From the NCBI GenBank assembly GCA_017439585.1, contig JAFSIV010000016.1, forward strand, positions 38,648 to 102,647: a DNA stretch of 64,000 nt, given 5' to 3'. Source of the DNA: Clostridia bacterium. Its GTDB lineage: Bacteria > Bacillota > Clostridia > Oscillospirales > Acutalibacteraceae. The position numbers and the translations under genes were made by a program. The notes below the pieces were generated by a model that did no database searches, was not told where the DNA came from, and saw only the letters and a list, made by a program, of their open reading frames with translations. This document shows positions 62,013 through 64,000 of this stretch, in pieces; position 1 is the stretch's first letter; each line of letters starts with the position of its first letter.

Positions 62013-63332
62013 ATGAGTAAATTTATTAATTATATGAAGGAAATCGGACTTACTGATTTGAAAAAAATCCATGATTATTTTATGAAGATTAGCCTTGAAA
62101 CTATTGTGCCATTTCATGTGTATATGCAAAATTTAGCTTATGAAGATTGGAGCATATCCGATTATTCGCCATATTCTTTTGCTCCCTCCATGTCACTGTC
62201 TGGTTTTGGTGGTTGTGCCGAATATAAATGTAAAATCAATAGAGCTACTACTTTCCATAAATTTGCCGCCTTATATAGTGACACAGTTTACTTTTTTGTA
62301 AACTCTATAACAAATCCTCATCCAATTAATTTTATTGATAATCCCAAAAATGAAATGGAATATAGGGAGGATTTAAAAAATGACTTTAGTCTTATATTTT
62401 TATATTCAGATTTGATAGAATATGGTATTGCAAAAATAATCCCGCCGCACTTTTCTGTTTGTCCTCACTGTTTCTCAAAACTGATACTTGACAAGAAAGA
62501 ATTATCATTGTTAGAACCCTTAATAAATGACTATACAGAAAAAGCAGTTATTTCTGCTTTAAACTACATTCCATCACAAAATACAGGAATTGTTTCTATA
62601 AACATTCCTGAACTTTTCCCAGATCATCCTGTATATAGAACCATTGAACAAAGCACCAAAAGAAATTTTTTTAAAAATTTGAAAACTTTCCCAGTTAATA
62701 TTACTGATAAACACTTCAAAAACCACATTGTAAAGCAATGTGTATTGGATAATTTCGTAACAACAAAATTCGAAGCGTTTATAAGTTCTTCCTACCGTTC
62801 AAAGCTAATTACAGACAAGCCATTTGATCAAAGCCTGTTAGGACTTTCATCTAATAGAATTACAGCATCCTTAACTCCTCCTGTATTCAATATGCCATTT
62901 TTAGAAGGAATTCAAACAGAAACTATCCTAAAAATTCGTGAATCCGAGCAACACGCTTTTAATGAATACCGTATTGCTATGGACAATGCTACTCACGCAT
63001 ATATTAAAGCTACTCAAACTTCAGAGATTGAAGATATTCAAAACGATATTATATATCCTGCCTTTATAAAATTAGACTCAATGTTTGCTCGCACTCAAAA
63101 AATGAAGGCTATCAGCAACATTGGAAGTTTGCTTGTAACATCTGCTACAGTAACATTGGGAGTGATGAATTCTATCATTCCTCAAGATGTCCCTTCTATT
63201 ATTACCGCAGTTGGAGGCACTGAAGCTTTATTAAAATATTTGATGAGTGTTATCGAACGAAAATCGAACACCGATAACGACATTGAAAAACAAGACTTTT
63301 ATTTCCTTTGGAAAATTAATCAAAAAAAATAA
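62013..63332 (+). CDS. Orphan protein with CPHC motif and C-terminal hydrophobic region
   Basis: The protein has 439 residues from ATG 62013, with CGGAGG 9 bp upstream; the frame is open further upstream only by chance through the tRNA. The one clear motif is a single CPHC near residue 152. A Gly/Ser/Val-rich, weakly hydrophobic stretch (SNIGSLLVTSATVTLGVMNS, about 371-390) could be a membrane helix near the C-terminus. I recognise no family. Its base composition and position next to tRNA-Pro and an integrase remnant point to acquired DNA. Confidence 0.65.
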   Translation: MSKFINYMKEIGLTDLKKIHDYFMKISLETIVPFHVYMQNLAYEDWSISDYSPYSFAPSMSLSGFGGCAEYKCKINRATTFHKFAALYSDTVYFFVNSITNPHPINFIDNPKNEMEYREDLKNDFSLIFLYSDLIEYGIAKIIPPHFSVCPHCFSKLILDKKELSLLEPLINDYTEKAVISALNYIPSQNTGIVSINIPELFPDHPVYRTIEQSTKRNFFKNLKTFPVNITDKHFKNHIVKQCVLDNFVTTKFEAFISSSYRSKLITDKPFDQSLLGLSSNRITASLTPPVFNMPFLEGIQTETILKIRESEQHAFNEYRIAMDNATHAYIKATQTSEIEDIQNDIIYPAFIKLDSMFARTQKMKAISNIGSLLVTSATVTLGVMNSIIPQDVPSIITAVGGTEALLKYLMSVIERKSNTDNDIEKQDFYFLWKINQKK

Positions 63333-63360
63333 AGTGTTTTTATTTTCTGGAAATCAAAAC

Positions 63361-63399
63361 AAAAAAGAGGACGGTTCTTACGAATCGCTCTCTTTTTTT
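63361..63399 (+). terminator. Probable terminator with REP-like core
   Basis: AAAGAG/CTCTTT flanks a GGACGGTTC core and ends in a T7 tract, 30 bp after the orphan gene. Confidence 0.6.
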
Positions 63400-63434
63400 A
63401 TCTTTCTAAATCTTTATCTCCGCTTTCTTTTCTT

Positions 63435-63602
63435 CTATCTCTCAACAAGCAGTCTTTCACACTCTTCTTTTTTCTTAGCATACACATTAAACTTTTTACG
63501 CTTACCGTTTGGTAGTCTTTGATAGTAACTGCCTTCCCACAAGGTGTCGTTTATCTGATACACGCAACCTGTTCCTGACTTTCGAATTTTTATTCTAAGT
63601 AT
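63435..63602 (-). pseudogene. Remnant of a tyrosine integrase N-terminal arm-binding domain
   Basis: An open stretch of about 55 codons without a start reads GCVYQINDTLWEGSYYQRLP and continues NGKRKKFNVYAKKKEECERL before a stop. This is the GxWxGRYY...GKRKxKxxYGKTKKEA pattern of the AP2-like arm-binding domain of Tn916/phage-type integrases. An in-frame stop lies just upstream and the catalytic domain is absent, so it is a scar of an element once integrated near tRNA-Pro. Confidence 0.6.
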
Positions 63603-63611
63603 TGCTTATCA

Positions 63612-63640
63612 TTGACATCCCCTATTCTTTTTGCTATAAT
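63612..63640 (+). promoter_or_regulatory. Promoter of the leader-peptide/methyltransferase operon
   Basis: TTGACA (63612-63617) and TATAAT (63635-63640) with a 17-bp spacer: a full consensus promoter giving an mRNA leader of about 190 nt. Confidence 0.93.
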
Positions 63641-63668
63641 ATCAAAAAATCCACTGGAGGAATAGATT

Positions 63669-63704
63669 ATGTTTTCTATCATCATTCGACGTAGACGACG
63701 ATAG
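63669..63704 (+). CDS. 11-residue arginine-rich leader peptide
   Basis: The frame codes MFSIIIRRRRR and a stop. GGAGG (63656-63660) lies 8 bp before the ATG, the strongest ribosome site in this part of the window. The five arginine codons are mixed (CGA, CGT, AGA, CGA, CGA), so the peptide itself is conserved rather than a simple repeat. Short leader peptides with arginine-containing stalling motifs precede ribosome-protection and rRNA-methylation genes. Here it overlaps one arm of the downstream secondary structure (63679-63688). Confidence 0.75.
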   Translation: MFSIIIRRRRR

Positions 63705-63825
63705 CTTGTATCTTGTATTAGGTACAGGCTTATTTCGCTTTGTGCCTAAACGAATGATGAAAAGAAACTTAACTTTTTATTGTACTGTTGATGGCACAAA
63801 TGCTACCAACAGTATTTTTTATTTT
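63679..63825 (+). promoter_or_regulatory. Attenuator with mutually exclusive hairpins and intrinsic terminator
   Basis: TCATCATTCG (63679-63688) pairs with CGAATGATGA (63751-63760), and nested inside TTAGGTAC (63718-63725) pairs with GTGCCTAA (63742-63749). The alternative TTTGTGCC (63739-63746) pairs with GGCACAAA (63793-63800). The latter disrupts the terminator TACTGTTG (63783-63790)/CAACAGTA (63807-63814), which is followed by TTTTTTATTTT. A ribosome held on the leader peptide would mask the first arm and allow the antiterminator. Confidence 0.8.
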
Positions 63826-63838
63826 AAGGAGAATTATT

Positions 63839-64000
63839 ATGAAAATAAACAAATCATCGCTTAACGAAGCAATATATGAATTAATAGATTTACCGGATAA
63901 CGCTGCTATTGTAGATTTAGGATGCAGGAACGCAGGTTATCTCAATGGAATTATCAACGAGTTCCCCAGTAAAGTTACAAAAGCAATCGGTGTAGATGTA
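63839..64000 (+). CDS. SAM-dependent methyltransferase, N-terminal part
   Basis: The first 54 codons reach the window edge. They contain a class I methyltransferase motif I, AAIVDLGCRNAGYLNGII, then GVDV with the acidic end of strand 2. AAGGAG (63826-63831) directly follows the attenuator T tract, 7 bp before the ATG. The target is unknown. The attenuated, leader-peptide-controlled layout suggests an rRNA or drug-modifying methyltransferase, but small-molecule methylation is equally open without the rest of the gene. Confidence 0.8.
   Translation, partial: MKINKSSLNEAIYELIDLPDNAAIVDLGCRNAGYLNGIINEFPSKVTKAIGVDV

Overview
The window reads as a chromosome segment of a low-GC, anaerobic Firmicute of class Clostridia, probably an Oscillospirales-like gut bacterium. 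The evidence is the codon bias, Shine-Dalgarno sites of the AGGAG type, TTGACA/TATAAT promoters with 17-bp spacers, a T-box leader, a TagGH-type polymer exporter, PduL-type phosphotransacylase, and DUF1846, DUF4080 and DUF6472 proteins. No 16S rRNA is present, so the placement rests on gene content.

Positions 1-36500 are mostly core chromosome. From the left they hold a minus-strand cell-wall polymer cluster (duplicated glycosyltransferase, TagH, TagG), tRNA-Glu and tRNA-Met, and a plus-strand run of lepA, a VanY-like peptidase and a DUF1846 protein. A small HTH regulator with twin operators and a patch of dispersed palindromes follow. Next come serS, a histidine phosphatase, hemW, pduL and a tyrosine recombinase on the minus strand. 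A plus-strand envelope cluster contains a two-component system, an amidase, a VTT membrane protein and an ABC transporter fused to FtsX. A T-box then precedes an operon whose first gene is a 2-isopropylmalate-synthase relative without its catalytic residues. It continues into an epimerase/acyl-CoA-ligase fusion, an amidohydrolase, metY and, after a hairpin, metA. The minus strand then carries plsC, a DUF6472 protein, trkH, trkA, a cation antiporter, a solitary mazF and an HtrA protease.

Positions 36621-53330 are an integration hotspot. A polysaccharide deacetylase gene is cut at codon 172 by an element of about 13.0 kb (37134-50133). Both junctions share GATAGTT, and joining the element ends rebuilds an attP with 8-bp perfect arms. 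The element carries a large serine recombinase, an excisionase-like protein, a short relaxase, a resolvase with a candidate res site, and two tiny hydrophobic peptides. Its cargo is a PD-(D/E)XK-like nuclease, an amidoligase/glutamine-amidotransferase pair, a glycine-zipper zinc-ribbon protein with a TM2 partner, and an SF2 helicase. To its right, the 3' end of the deacetylase gene appears three times, and each interval holds another cargo gene (a membrane coiled-coil protein and a NmFic-like Fic protein). Two of the copies carry an array of small hairpins separated by ATATCGA.

Positions 53358-61750 return to core genes: a radical SAM/DUF4080 protein, an iron alcohol dehydrogenase, an exported cysteine-peptidase-like protein, nth, a PTS-IIC-like permease, a D-2-hydroxyacid dehydrogenase, a phosphatase and ruvX. 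A tRNA-Pro gene at 61856 marks a second accessory patch with an orphan protein and an integrase remnant. The window ends in what I consider its best find: a strong promoter, an 11-residue leader peptide ending in five arginines, mutually exclusive hairpins including an intrinsic terminator, and then the start of a SAM-dependent methyltransferase gene. This has the layout of ribosome-mediated attenuation as used by antibiotic-resistance genes.
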